A stretch of DNA of 64,000 nucleotides from Symbiodinium natans (lineage: Eukaryota > Sar > Dinophyceae > Suessiales > Symbiodiniaceae). Below the pieces are notes generated by a model. The model made no database searches. It was not told where the DNA came from and saw only the letters and a program-made list of their open reading frames with translations. Location: assembly GCA_905221605.1 (NCBI GenBank), contig CAJNDS010002400.1, forward strand, positions 255,001-319,000, in the 5' to 3' direction. The translations under genes were made by a program, and so were the position numbers. Below, one piece after another: positions 49,701-57,800 of the stretch; position 1 is the stretch's first letter; each line of letters begins with the position of its first letter.

Positions 49701-52691
49701 ACCCTACGTAGGCCTACGCAGCCCCGAAATCTGACACGTGTTCCCGGGTTCATGGGTAAGTTTGTTTAGAGCATAAGAAGCATTCTTTACCACAAGCCCC
49801 ATGTTTTTGGTCAGTATGTGAAAAGGACTGTAACAAGAACCACAGGGGGCCCGGGGGCATCTCCAAACTCCTAAACCCCAACATCCCTAAGACCCACAAC
49901 GTCGTAAGCCGTACGAAACACCAGCCCCCCCCCCCTCCGAAAATCTGCACATCGGGAACCCAAACACCTGGGTTTAGGGTTTAGGGTTTAAGGTTTAGGG
50001 TTTAGGGTTTAGGATCTTCAACCCCGAAGCCCTAAAAACCGAATGTCGGGGTGCAGCGTGCCTCTGTCACCGACGCCTCCGAGAGAAGCCTGGCGCCCAA
50101 GACAACAAAGACTTTTTTCTCAGGGCGGAGAATCGATTCTATGGAACTATTGCTGCATAGGGTTCCAGGTTTCTGGTTTAGGCTTTCAGTCGGCTTCAGG
50201 TTTAAAAAGGGTTTAGGGTCTTCGGGCTCGAAACGATATAGTAAGTACCAAGAGACACATCATGACACAGCCAAATCAAATACATGCATCTAAAGGTTCA
50301 ACACAAAAAGGTAGCAGATACACGTGCTGACCTGCCCCTGCCCCGCATGATTCAACGTTCGTGGCTCTTCGTTTATATATATATATATACATATGAACTT
50401 ATCTAACTATTTATCTATTTGGTTATTTATTTGTGTGTGTTGGTTAAAAAAAACTAAAAACTTACATTTGTCAGCGCAGTGTACGCTTCTATGTTGCATT
50501 TGTAACCCTGTAAGTCCAACCTCCCTGCCAAACGAGGCGGTTCACGAACCTCCTAGTTTCGGAGGGCGGTTAGTACAACAGCCCAGTTTGGGTATGTTTC
50601 AGAACGGTAGTTTTGGGATACTTGCAGGGACTTTCGAATTTTGTCCAGAAGGCACAGGATCTCGGTGCGTAAAACCGTTTTTCCAGCAAAAAACCTACAC
50701 GTGCATCAGTGCAAATGCATTAAGTCTGCAGCATCACGCCAACATCACGCCTGCATCACGCTTAAACTGGGCGGTTGCATGTGCGCAGTACTATCTATCG
50801 ACTAGAGCCGTTGCCAGCATCACGCTGGAGTCACGCCAGCATCACGCCCTCCGTTGCTCCCAGAATTCTCGCAAAAGTGCATTTTGGAAAGCAAATTTTC
50901 CAGTTTTGACGCACAAGTTCACTCAAAGTTCCTGCGATCGTCCTCGCCAACCGCCAGTGATGCCGTGGAAGGTGGTTTCCCAAACAAGGCGGTTGATTTC
51001 TATACTGGGCGGTTGTTTTCTATTCCAGGCCTCCCTGTCTAATGGGGCGGTTGACGCACAGGGTAACTATAAATGTTATGAACTTGTAGGCCTTCTATTC
51101 TATAGAGGTATGTATGATTTTACTCTGAATTCAACCGAACTTGGCTTTGGACTAAGCTCTATCAGCCCTGAACGCGCTTCAACCCTCCCAGTGACGACGC
51201 ATGAGCATGTGCCCTAACTCACTTCTTCCCGCAAGCCGAGCCCCAACCATCTAAACCCCACATCCTGCACCCTGCATATAAGTAGCGTGATAAGTTAAGT
51301 ACCAAGATATGGCTATAACCATGGTTCCCCTACTTCTAACCTGACTTCTAAGTACCCTAATTAACCTCCAAGTCTAGGCTGCCCAGTAACCAAGGCTTAA
51401 AAAGGGTGCCCTGTTTTTGCTTAAAGGGGTTGATAAGGGAGCCTAAACCCCCCCCCCCAAAAAAGGGAATAAGGGTACTACTCCTAAACCCTAAACCCTA
51501 AACCCTAAACTGGGCATCCTAGGAGTACCTAAACTGCAAGCCACCTTTCCGGCAAGTCATCCTGCGCCGCAGTGCCGACCTTGTGCGGCGAAGCGCGAGT
51601 TGGCGGGTTGCTTCAGGCAGAGGCGTGAGAACTTAGGGTTTAGGGTTTAGGGTTTAGGGTTTCGGGTCTCGAAAACCCCTCCCAAGCTGCAACCCCTGAA
51701 CCTTCACAATCCCCCCAAGCCCCCCAAAACGGCCTAGTTATTCCCGTTTCTTCCACAAGCCCTCACATCCCGAATCCCGGGGGAGGCACATCGAACCCCA
51801 AGGCTCGCACTGGCCCGGACATGGGGTCGAGGGCTTGCGGCTACTTAGGGTTTAGGGTTTAGGGTTTAGGGTTTAGGATTTAGGGTTTAGGGTTTAGGGT
51901 TTAGGAAGACTCCCTGGGCTGTTGTCTATGGGTCCCTAAGAGTTTTCGAGATCTGGCCATGGGTTTGAGAGAGCATGCCAGATAGACTGTGAGGAACGCA
52001 CGAGCATCATGCTCGAAAACCATCCCGTCACCAGAAAGACTTCTAAACCTAAACCCTAAACCCTAAACCCTAAACCGATGGTACGTACACCACGGCGATG
52101 TTCATCTACGAGCATGTGAGGGAGTCTCGGACTTCTGCTACTATTTGCTCACGATACACCCCATCAATCAACATTATCTTGCTTATAGGTTTAGGGTTTA
52201 GGGTTTAGGGTTTAGGGTTTAGGGTTTAGGGTTTAGGGTTTAGGGTTTAGGGTTTAGGTATAAGGGAAACATTAGGGGCTATTATTGTCCTTCTTTCATT
52301 TTTGGGCGTCTTTTTTTTCGAGCTTCTTCAGCAAATCATGCTATCGGCCCTGCTGGGTGCCCTTAAAAAACATCTCCCGACGCCCCAAGAAGGGACCCTA
52401 AACCCTAAACCCTAAACCCTAAACCCTAAACCCTAAACCCGGGACCCTCATCTAGGGGTCGAGTGCGAATTCTTGTGGACTCGAGACCTTCAACCCTGTA
52501 GTTTAGGGTTTAGGGCATCCCGGGTTTAGGGATATCAGGGCTTAGGGGCTTCGGGGCTTAGGGTTTAGGGTTTAGGGATATGGGTTTTTGGAGTTTTTAG
52601 GGTTTAGGGCTCGGGGGTTCGGGGATCCTGAACGATCGGGACCCCCCGCCAGCGAGGCTATCGACAGCAAGGTCAGAAGCAATGCAGCCAT
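38446..52691 (-). CDS. series of membrane/secreted-protein exons, one or more unknown genes
   Basis: Roughly twenty minus-strand exon candidates in this interval share high G/C third positions and lie between telomere tracts. Several carry single hydrophobic helices (38.5, 42.55, 44.5, 47.95 kb). The rightmost, at 52643-52691, starts with a signal peptide, so at least one gene probably begins there. Order and membership are not established. No family recognised. Confidence 0.35.
38922..39010 (-). CDS. candidate exon, Cys-containing
   Basis: Frame EDHSPSGGEGGQEDWAWRCK then ACCDMAQKVEA. Unassigned. Confidence 0.45.
39142..39360. repeat. CCCTAAACAA variant array
   Basis: Telomere-like units with extra AA/CA; a related ACAGCCCTAA/ACAACCCGAA array lies at 41219-41370. 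Confidence 0.85.
39385..39490 (-). CDS. candidate exon
   Basis: Frame AWLRNQLQAVGTNPRRCAEG then LLGECQPYWHHLSEQ, bracketed by CCCTAAA variants on the left and TTTAGGG on the right. Other frames are also open. Confidence 0.4.
39490..39606. repeat. TTTAGGG array
   Basis: About 16 perfect heptamers followed by TTTGGGG variants to 39655. Confidence 0.95.
39664..39722 (-). CDS. candidate exon
   Basis: Acceptor ATGAAG; frame VERLERVLESCPRVCT. Unassigned. Confidence 0.4.
40304..40585. repeat. tandem duplication, unit about 136 bp
   Basis: A block beginning GCGGGGGGTTGGGGGGGGCG and ending ...GCAAGCTTGCACGGCTT occurs twice, and the second copy holds an internal repeat of its CGATTCTCGCATGATGGGTT part. 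Non-coding. Confidence 0.9.
40605..41045. repeat. CTTT/TTTC microsatellite
   Basis: About 440 bp polypyrimidine tract with scattered changes. Open frames on both strands through it are artefacts. Confidence 0.95.
41455..41500 (-). CDS. candidate exon, proline-rich
   Basis: Acceptor GCTCCAG; frame GSERPRPPPLDDGLVLMG. Unassigned. Confidence 0.35.
42381..42510. repeat. TTTAGGG array
   Basis: About 18 perfect heptamers, one of the longest in the window. Confidence 0.95.
42533..42583 (-). CDS. candidate membrane exon
   Basis: Acceptor ATCGCCAAG; frame FYGLLACLAAAWGFGNSPAE. One hydrophobic helix. Confidence 0.45.
42674..42865 (-). CDS. candidate exon
   Basis: Frame IKSFALYWLDVRLSAPPRLA then TVRLLFSTLAPTFHEW and on to a stop. 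Moderately protein-like; unassigned. Confidence 0.35.
   Translation of the reverse strand: MLIKSFALYWLDVRLSAPPRLATVRLLFSTLAPTFHEWSGLLGIGCGSLQILGELSVSPDSEG
42886..43038 (-). CDS. candidate exon or short protein start
   Basis: From an ATG the frame reads MKLGVKPTLAELPEAAEVPE then EREVRAGAATVRKQHSG, 50 codons to a stop. Lies beside large inverted repeats. Unassigned. Confidence 0.4.
43140..43325. repeat. imperfect inverted repeat, about 75-bp arms
   Basis: Left arm includes CACGGAGCCCGGTGAGGCCT and GATCCGTTCTCCAAAGCTCG; the right arm holds their near-complements (GAGCTTCGGAGAACGGATC, GGCCTCGGTGGGCTCCGTG). The loop holds a poly-G run. Confidence 0.85.
43490..43582. repeat. second inverted repeat, about 36-bp arms
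   Basis: Left arm CCGCAAAAAGGGGACGGGCC then ATGCCGTG..ATGACAG; the right arm is the near-complement ending ...AGCCCGTCCCCTTCTTGCGG. Not shared with the first inverted repeat. Confidence 0.85.
43513..43782 (+). CDS. possible plus-strand frame
   Basis: 90 codons open from ATG, including MPELLPHARLQAILEEHNEY and INGTNVEITSYDTE, which look protein-like. The minus strand is also open here. Would be the only plus-strand gene. Confidence 0.25.
   Translation: MVFMTDVGVKRLSSHSIARPLLAVRVRQAEHIRASRSDRVTERTRMPELLPHARLQAILEEHNEYIINGTNVEITSYDTEPCGEDDRRV
44170..44290 (-). CDS. candidate exon, strand uncertain
   Basis: Minus frame GHLLITDFTFLFL after a TATAGCAG acceptor; the plus strand reads GQPRNKKVKSVISKWPCYSP. 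Both have G/C third positions. Confidence 0.3.
44455..44553 (-). CDS. membrane-helix exon
   Basis: Frame NLPFLVATILSDPRQAFWLC then SAVVLSLLLSFLR; two hydrophobic stretches. Confidence 0.5.
44905..45003 (-). CDS. candidate exon
   Basis: Frame TSTVVQLIRLLRICVPSIWT then ESPGRSRQIAW, bracketed by CCCTAAA-like (left) and TTTAGGG (right) tracts. Confidence 0.4.
45153..45262 (-). CDS. exon of an unrecognised protein
   Basis: Frame EVSDPAVLPVKVPTVSTAPK then HLKPDLRLKEFRV. Protein-like; unassigned. Confidence 0.5.
45312..45392 (-). CDS. candidate exon
   Basis: Frame DPDFEPFRYDTPRTALTVTS. Unassigned. Confidence 0.4.
46025..46090 (-). CDS. candidate exon
   Basis: Acceptor GAGTAG; frame VISPYAAESEDSPQAPGDVG then LLPS. 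Acidic; unassigned. Confidence 0.4.
46159..46264. repeat. short inverted-repeat element, family B
   Basis: Left end GGGTGTTCCCCTGAGTTTAA, right end CTGTTGGTATAAGGGGGAAG then ATCCC, poly-G in the middle. Confidence 0.65.
46740..46838 (-). CDS. candidate exon, strand uncertain
   Basis: Minus frame VRCREARKIRSSWTENKKSG after AAGTCAG; plus frame HAEAKASEPDFLFSVQEDRI. Both equally G/C-biased. Confidence 0.3.
47528..47618 (-). CDS. candidate exon
   Basis: Frame QRPSPETLEVRHFGSSKNNL then HHTPLKSS, 24 of 29 third positions G/C. Confidence 0.45.
47876..48150 (-). CDS. membrane-protein exons separated by an introner-like element
   Basis: Upstream part (ending 48082) reads SDLEWQAWAQNARHQK; downstream part (from 47972) reads KHMMLTLVGTISILPVIILF then IMAVVLPG, a clear membrane helix. 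Removing 47973-48081 as a GC-AG intron keeps phase (Leu codon split CT|G). Confidence 0.6.
47973..48081 (-). mobile_element. introner-like element, copy 3
   Basis: 109 nt: begins GCTCTTAGGGATACTTGAGA, ends ...GGGTTCCAAGTTCAGTATGG then TGCTGAG. Related to copies at 26757 and 36535. GC donor. Confidence 0.7.
48262..48343 (-). CDS. candidate exon
   Basis: Frame MQAQVHGQEFSWQIPHPSFS then SHRPKPL. Unassigned. Confidence 0.45.
48985..49070. repeat. TTTAGGG array
   Basis: Twelve perfect heptamers; another array at 49199-49265 flanks the next exon on its right. Confidence 0.95.
49128..49178 (-). CDS. well-bounded exon, strand uncertain
   Basis: 51 nt: acceptor CCGACAG; frame EVSHYQGLDILWQSLEK; donor AAG|GTGCCA. 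The plus strand is also open (HLLERLPKDVETLVVANFLS), but minus has matching splice signals. Confidence 0.45.
50046..50133 (-). CDS. exon of an unrecognised protein
   Basis: Frame EKKVFVVLGARLLSEASVTE then ARCTPTF, strongly G/C third positions. Confidence 0.5.
50393..51217 (+). other. long open frame of doubtful coding value
   Basis: 274 codons open on + but with low third-position G/C, no domain, and short dispersed motifs (GGCGGTT six times; ATCACGCC several times). More likely a non-coding repeat-bearing segment. Confidence 0.3.
51374..51522. repeat. family E element carrying a telomeric insert
   Basis: Same element as 4979-5092, interrupted at 51483-51510 by exactly four CCTAAAC heptamers between GGTACTACT and TGGGCATCC. 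It directly abuts a family A element on its left. Confidence 0.85.
51766..51829 (-). CDS. candidate terminal exon
   Basis: Frame ALDPMSGPVRALGFDVPPPG then FGM and a stop; strongly G/C third positions. Confidence 0.4.
51910..52025 (-). CDS. candidate exon, frame uncertain
   Basis: Frame GDGMVFEHDARAFLTVYLAC then SLKPMARSRK; a second frame (VFLVTGWFSSMMLVRSSQ) is also open. Confidence 0.35.
52190..52256. repeat. TTTAGGG array
   Basis: Nine perfect heptamers. Confidence 0.95.
52643..52691 (-). CDS. signal-peptide first exon
   Basis: ATG start reading MAALLLTLLSIASLAG, a typical cleavable signal, ending at a G|GTCCCG donor. Marks a probable minus-strand gene start; downstream exons lie to the left. 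Confidence 0.45.
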
Positions 52692-53249
52692 CGCACAGAG
52701 CCCATGGCCGATTCCCGCTCACCAGCGCGTCCCGCAGAAGACAGGTTTCAGGAGTTTAGGGGGTTCAGGGTTTAGGGTTAGAGGGCTTTCGGGGTGTAGG
52801 TGTTGGGCTTCTGGGGTTTAGGGTTCGTAGCGTCTTTTGGGTTACTGGGTTTCGAGTTCACGGTTTCCGGGTTAAACGGTTTAGGGCTGAAGCGTTTAGG
52901 AGTCGGGCTCAGGGCCCATGGTCTTTGTGGGTCATGGCGGGTGTACCTTGCAACTCGTGAAGCTTAACGGCCACACCCTCAACCGTAAAACCTAAACCTT
53001 GCGGATTCTCTTGCTAGCACTTCGCACGATGGGCTCAGCTAACCAAGTTGATCGGTATCTCAAGTGGAGTGCAGAAAGAACGCCACCCTCTCTTGAGTCC
53101 ACAAGCAAGAGTTGGATGTACAAATACGCATCTAATTCGCATCTACTACATATACAAATACATGTACATGTACATATACATATACACATACATATGCACA
53201 TACATATACAAATACATATACAAACACATCATATGTGGATCTAGATAGA

Positions 53250-53280
<31 letters not shown>

Positions 53281-54101
53281 TTATGTGTGTGTGTATATAT
53301 ATATATAGTATGGGGCGGGGTGTTAAGATGTGTTGAAACAAGCGAATGAGCAACTGCGATTGCAAATGTGTGAGGCTTATGAAAAACAAAGAAAACTAGG
53401 AGAACATGCGAAGACGCGTGACAAGCACGTGAACATGCGAAGCATGTAGGCACATGCGACAAACAAGGCCAATCAAGATGCAGGCTGATGCAAGTGACAA
53501 AGTGTGATAAAAAAAAAACAACGTGGTACAATGCAAACGAGGTGGTAAATGTGAAAGTTGCGACAAACGTGGCACACAAATGCTACGGCTGCTACGGTAG
53601 AAAAATGTGCCAAATAACGATGTGAAACATGCAACACATGAGCCAGGCATGTGAACACCGGGGACATGCAACAACACGGTGCACGCTGCCAAATTTCCTG
53701 CCATCCTTCGTTCATGCATTCCTTCCCATCCTCCCCTGCAACTCGCTTCACCACTTCCTTCCCTTCCTCCCTCCCCCTCCCTTCCTTCCCTTATTCCCAC
53801 CTGCCTCCCCGCCTTCCTTCCCCCTCCTAGCTGTCTTCACTCCAGATAGATTTGACTTTTGATGGTCCTAATGTTATAGCTACCCGGCCCAGGGAGCCTG
53901 CTATGCGTGCAGATGTGACAGCAGGATCACTGCAGACTCAGTTTTCGTTTGCCTTGAAGACTTCCGAATCGAAACAGATTCTAGCCTCCCAGTACGCTTT
54001 TCGCCATGTCAGTACTTATCCACAATCCAAGTATCCTTGCAAAGCCCACGAAGAGCTGCACCCTAAACCCCAGACGTTTCACGGATGATTGGCAAAGCCA
54101 C

Positions 54102-54116
54102 GGCGCTCATTTTGGC
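54102..54116 (+). other. 11-base match to the dinoflagellate spliced leader
   Basis: CATTTTGGCTC matches the core of the dinoflagellate spliced leader (..GCCATTTTGGCTCAAG) but the flanks differ. About a 3% chance event in a window this size, so weak. Confidence 0.15.
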
Positions 54117-54308
54117 TCTTCTCCGGCGTCTCTGGGGGGAGGGGGCAGGGGCTTGGGCACCCAGGGTTCAACCAGGCATGTAGGGTTTAGGGTCTAGGGT
54201 CTAGGGCTTAGGGTTTAGGATTTAATAGGGCTTAGGGCTTTGAGCGTTTAGAGGGCTTCATCAAGGGTCTGCAGGGCCGGCATTTGAGGGGGATTTTGGG
54301 GGTCGCAG

Positions 54309-54408
54309 CTAAGAGCTTTCCGCAAGCAGGGAGTTTTGCTCAGGGCGGCCTCTCCGCCTTAGCATGAAGTTGAGGGTCGACACGCCCAAGAAACCGAGGG
54401 CCCAAGCC
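54309..54408 (-). CDS. C-terminal membrane-helix exon
   Basis: Frame AWALGFLGVSTLNFMLRRRG then RPEQNSLLAESS and a stop. Could close the GalNAc-transferase gene or another gene; it separates that gene from the signal-peptide start at 52691. Confidence 0.45.
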
Positions 54409-54792
54409 GAGTTTAGGGGTGTGTAGTGGTTTGGGGGTTTGGGGGTTTAGGGGCTCAGGGTACCTAAGTTGTGGGGGGGAGGAGCGGGTGTTTGGGGCAT
54501 CGTAGATGGTGCCTGGGGTTGGGGGGGTAGGTTCGAGAAGGAGAAGCCCTCCGAGGGCTTAGGGGTCCTAATCCCTTACGCGACATTAGGCTTGCGGGTT
54601 GCGGCGTTGACATGGAGGTTCATGGGTACGGATACAAGTAGGGTAAGTACGGTTGTAACCGCATTTACGGCACTCAGAACCACTCATAAGTATCTATGAA
54701 CCTTCAAGAAGCCCTAAACCCCGGACCCTAGACCCTCAACCCTGCGTATAAGCCCTCCAAGAACCTTCAAGAAGGCTCCTAAGGGCCAGCTT

Positions 54793-54856
54793 TCGTCTGA
54801 GGGGGCTGGCGCGCAGCTCCGGATAGATGTTGTCGATGTACCAGTCCTTGGGGCGA
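54793..54856 (-). CDS. GalNAc-transferase exon: WYIDNIYPEL
   Basis: Acceptor CCTTAG; reads RPKDWYIDNIYPELRASPLR. Matches the KWYLENVYPEL block after the catalytic domain. 3' end uncertain. Confidence 0.75.
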
Positions 54857-57800
54857 CTAAGGCTCTTTAGGGGGATATTTAGGGCTTAGGGTTTAGGATT
54901 TAGGGTTTAGGGATATTTAGGGTTTAAGTGACTCTTTAAATTTAGGATGTTTTTAGGGTTTCGGAGTTTCGCAGTGCATCGGGGGACTTTTGCCCCGAGC
55001 ATCTTGCCTGAGACTGCGGGCTTTGGGCCGAGGCACCAGGTAGACTGTTGGAGCTCTTAACCCTAAACCCTAAACCCTAAACCCTGAACCCTGAACCCTA
55101 AACCCTAAACCCTAAAGGGTTTCGGGTGGCTTCAGCCGATTCTGCGTCCGTCCTGGGGCGCCGGCCATGGACTGGCAATGCAGCGACTCCTGCAAGCGAC
55201 GCCCTAAACCCTAAACCCTAAACCCTACATACCCAAAACGCAGGAAGGTGGGGTACTCTAAAAAGGACCCAACGTCAATTGGAGAAGACGTAACCGTCCT
55301 CTCCTGCTCAGTGGAGTCAGTCTGCGGAAGGGAAGGCCTTTTTGAGTGGCCTTGAGAATTAGAAATACGGTTTTGGGGGGGGGTGATTCTCGTATATTTA
55401 TATAGGGACCATAAGGGAATACGGGTTTAGTGTTTAGGGTTTAGGGTACTATTCGAAATTCTTCCGACCCCTGTAGTAAGCCTAACGAAGCATTTTGAGG
55501 GACTGCTTCTGTTTCGGCGCTGCTTAAGATTTTTTTTAAAGGGCTGTGCAAGGTATGAAGGGGGATGGGGAAAAATACCCTGAAGTTGAAGGGTTTGGTG
55601 CTCGTGCCTGCAAAGCTTGACCGACATCCCTAAGCATCCAAGTCCGACCCTGCGTAAACCCTGAAACAACACACACACACACAACAACAAAAACACGAAC
55701 ACAACCCTCAACCCCAAATTCTCGCCCCAAAATAAAGCCCTGAAATATATCCTCAACCCCAAATATTCGCCCTAAATAAAGACCTGACATAAACCCGAAA
55801 ACCCTTAAACTGCACATGCCCACGGCGTGAGAGCGCTCCTTCAGGCGCAAGCGCTCTGAGACATCGCCAGCCTAAGGTTTAGGGTTTAGGGTTTAGGGTT
55901 TCGGGTTTAGGGTTTAGGGTTTCGGGGTTAGGGGTTTAGGCTTTAGGGTTTAGGGAAGCGGCCGTACCGTGAAGTCTCAACTGGATTCGGGGTTCATAGG
56001 GTTTCAAGCATTAACTCCCCCCAAATCCCAAATCCCCAGACCCTAAACCCTGAAGCCTGAACCCTAAACCCCTAACCCTAAACCAACAGCATTAAACCCT
56101 ATGATCCTTGAACCCTTGTAAACCCAAAATCCCAAGACGTTAAATTCTCGAAGGTTTGAGAGTTGCACAAAATGAGCCGCCGACCTGAATCCTTCGGGCG
56201 TAAGGGACCTTCTTGTAGTAGTCCTCGTGCCCGCACACGTGGGTTCAGGGTTTAAGGGTCTACAAGGTAAGCCAAGTAATCAAGGACAGGAGGGAAACCA
56301 ACATCAGACATCTGGACGTTGAAAACTGGATCATGGTCTGGGGGTTTACGAAAATAACGGACCCCTAAAAACCCTAAGGTTACCCTAAGTTCTTGTTCCC
56401 CAACGGGCAGGTGCCACATGAGGATGCACGGTGAACCAGGGAAGGTGCCAGAACTGGGGACGCCGCGCGACGAGGGAAAGCAAGCGGGGTTAACAAGATA
56501 CTTCGCAGGGTAGCTACATGGTCTCTTCATACGGTCCCCCTACCTTCTTTAAAATCTGAAGTACGGGCCCTTGGGTTTTATAGGGTTTTTTAAGGGGCAT
56601 CAGAAGGGGTCCCCTTTTTGCGAGCCCATAATCAGAGACCATGGTACCCTTAGAAAACACGGGCTCTGAGCAAACCTGTGAGGGGCCAAGATCAGCTCTG
56701 GGACACCCAGGGAGGTTTAAGGGGCACCTTATAGGGTCCCTATCTACCTAGGAAACCACTAGATAGCCCTTTAGGTCCCTTATAAGGGTCCCTCCTTTAG
56801 TCCCTTGACAGGTTCAGGGTTGAGGTTTCGGACCCTAGGGGCTTCAGGGTTTGGAGCCCAGTGTCCCGAGCCACGCAAGTCTCCCCACGCCCTACGTAAA
56901 CCCTAAACCCTAAACCCTAAACCCTAGGGGCCCTCCTTCCCGGGTTGTGTCTGAAACCTCTTGATGTCCTCCATGTAGTCATCTAGCCACACCAGAGCTG
57001 CACGCTTGGTGTTCTTCATGACCTTTGTCGCATCGCTCGCGATAGGGGTTGAGGGTTTAGGGTTTAGGGTTGAGGGCCTGGGAGTACCGGGCCCTATGCA
57101 GGCCTACGTTGCTGGAGTGTTGGGGTCGCATACTTGAAGGTTCATGGGTACTTAGAAGTGGGGCTATAAGTACCTAAACCCCAAACCCTACACCCTGAAC
57201 TCTAAACCCTAAACCCTACACCCTAGACCCGAAACCCTAAACCCGAAACCGTAGACCCTACGCCCCCAAACCCTAAGGAAGAACTTGAACCTGCCTCGGG
57301 CACGTGGACGATGTATGGGTTCTTGGCCTCGACAGGGTTTAGGGTTTAGGGTTACAGGGTTCAGGGTTCAGGGTTTAGGGTTTAGGGCTATCAGGTTCAG
57401 GGTTCCGGGTTTCGAGTTGTCGGGTTGAGGGTTTAGGGGACTTTGGGAAATACGGCAATCAGGGAACTAGGGATCCCACGGCCAGGGGTGTACCGCAGGT
57501 AGCCTGAAAGTATCGATTTTTGCCCAGGTCGGCCCTAAGCCTACTGGGCCTGAATAGAGAAGCAAGGACATGTAGGGTTGAGGGCTCAGCCAGGGTTTGG
57601 GAAAGGTGGGACATAGGTACCCCCATGTTACTCTTCAAGGAATTCGGTAGGGGTACCTAACTCCCTGTTGCCTCTCTTCAGACCCTACACATCTATCTGC
57701 GTTCACGATGACCCTAAACCCTAAACCCTAAACCCTAAACCCTAAACCCTAAACCCTAAACCCTAAACCCAGCTACTTGCTTTCATGCTTTGGACACCGT

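Noticed and set aside
50393-51217. 274-codon plus-strand open frame as a gene
   Set aside because: Poor codon bias, no domain, simple-repeat motifs and a start inside an AT microsatellite.
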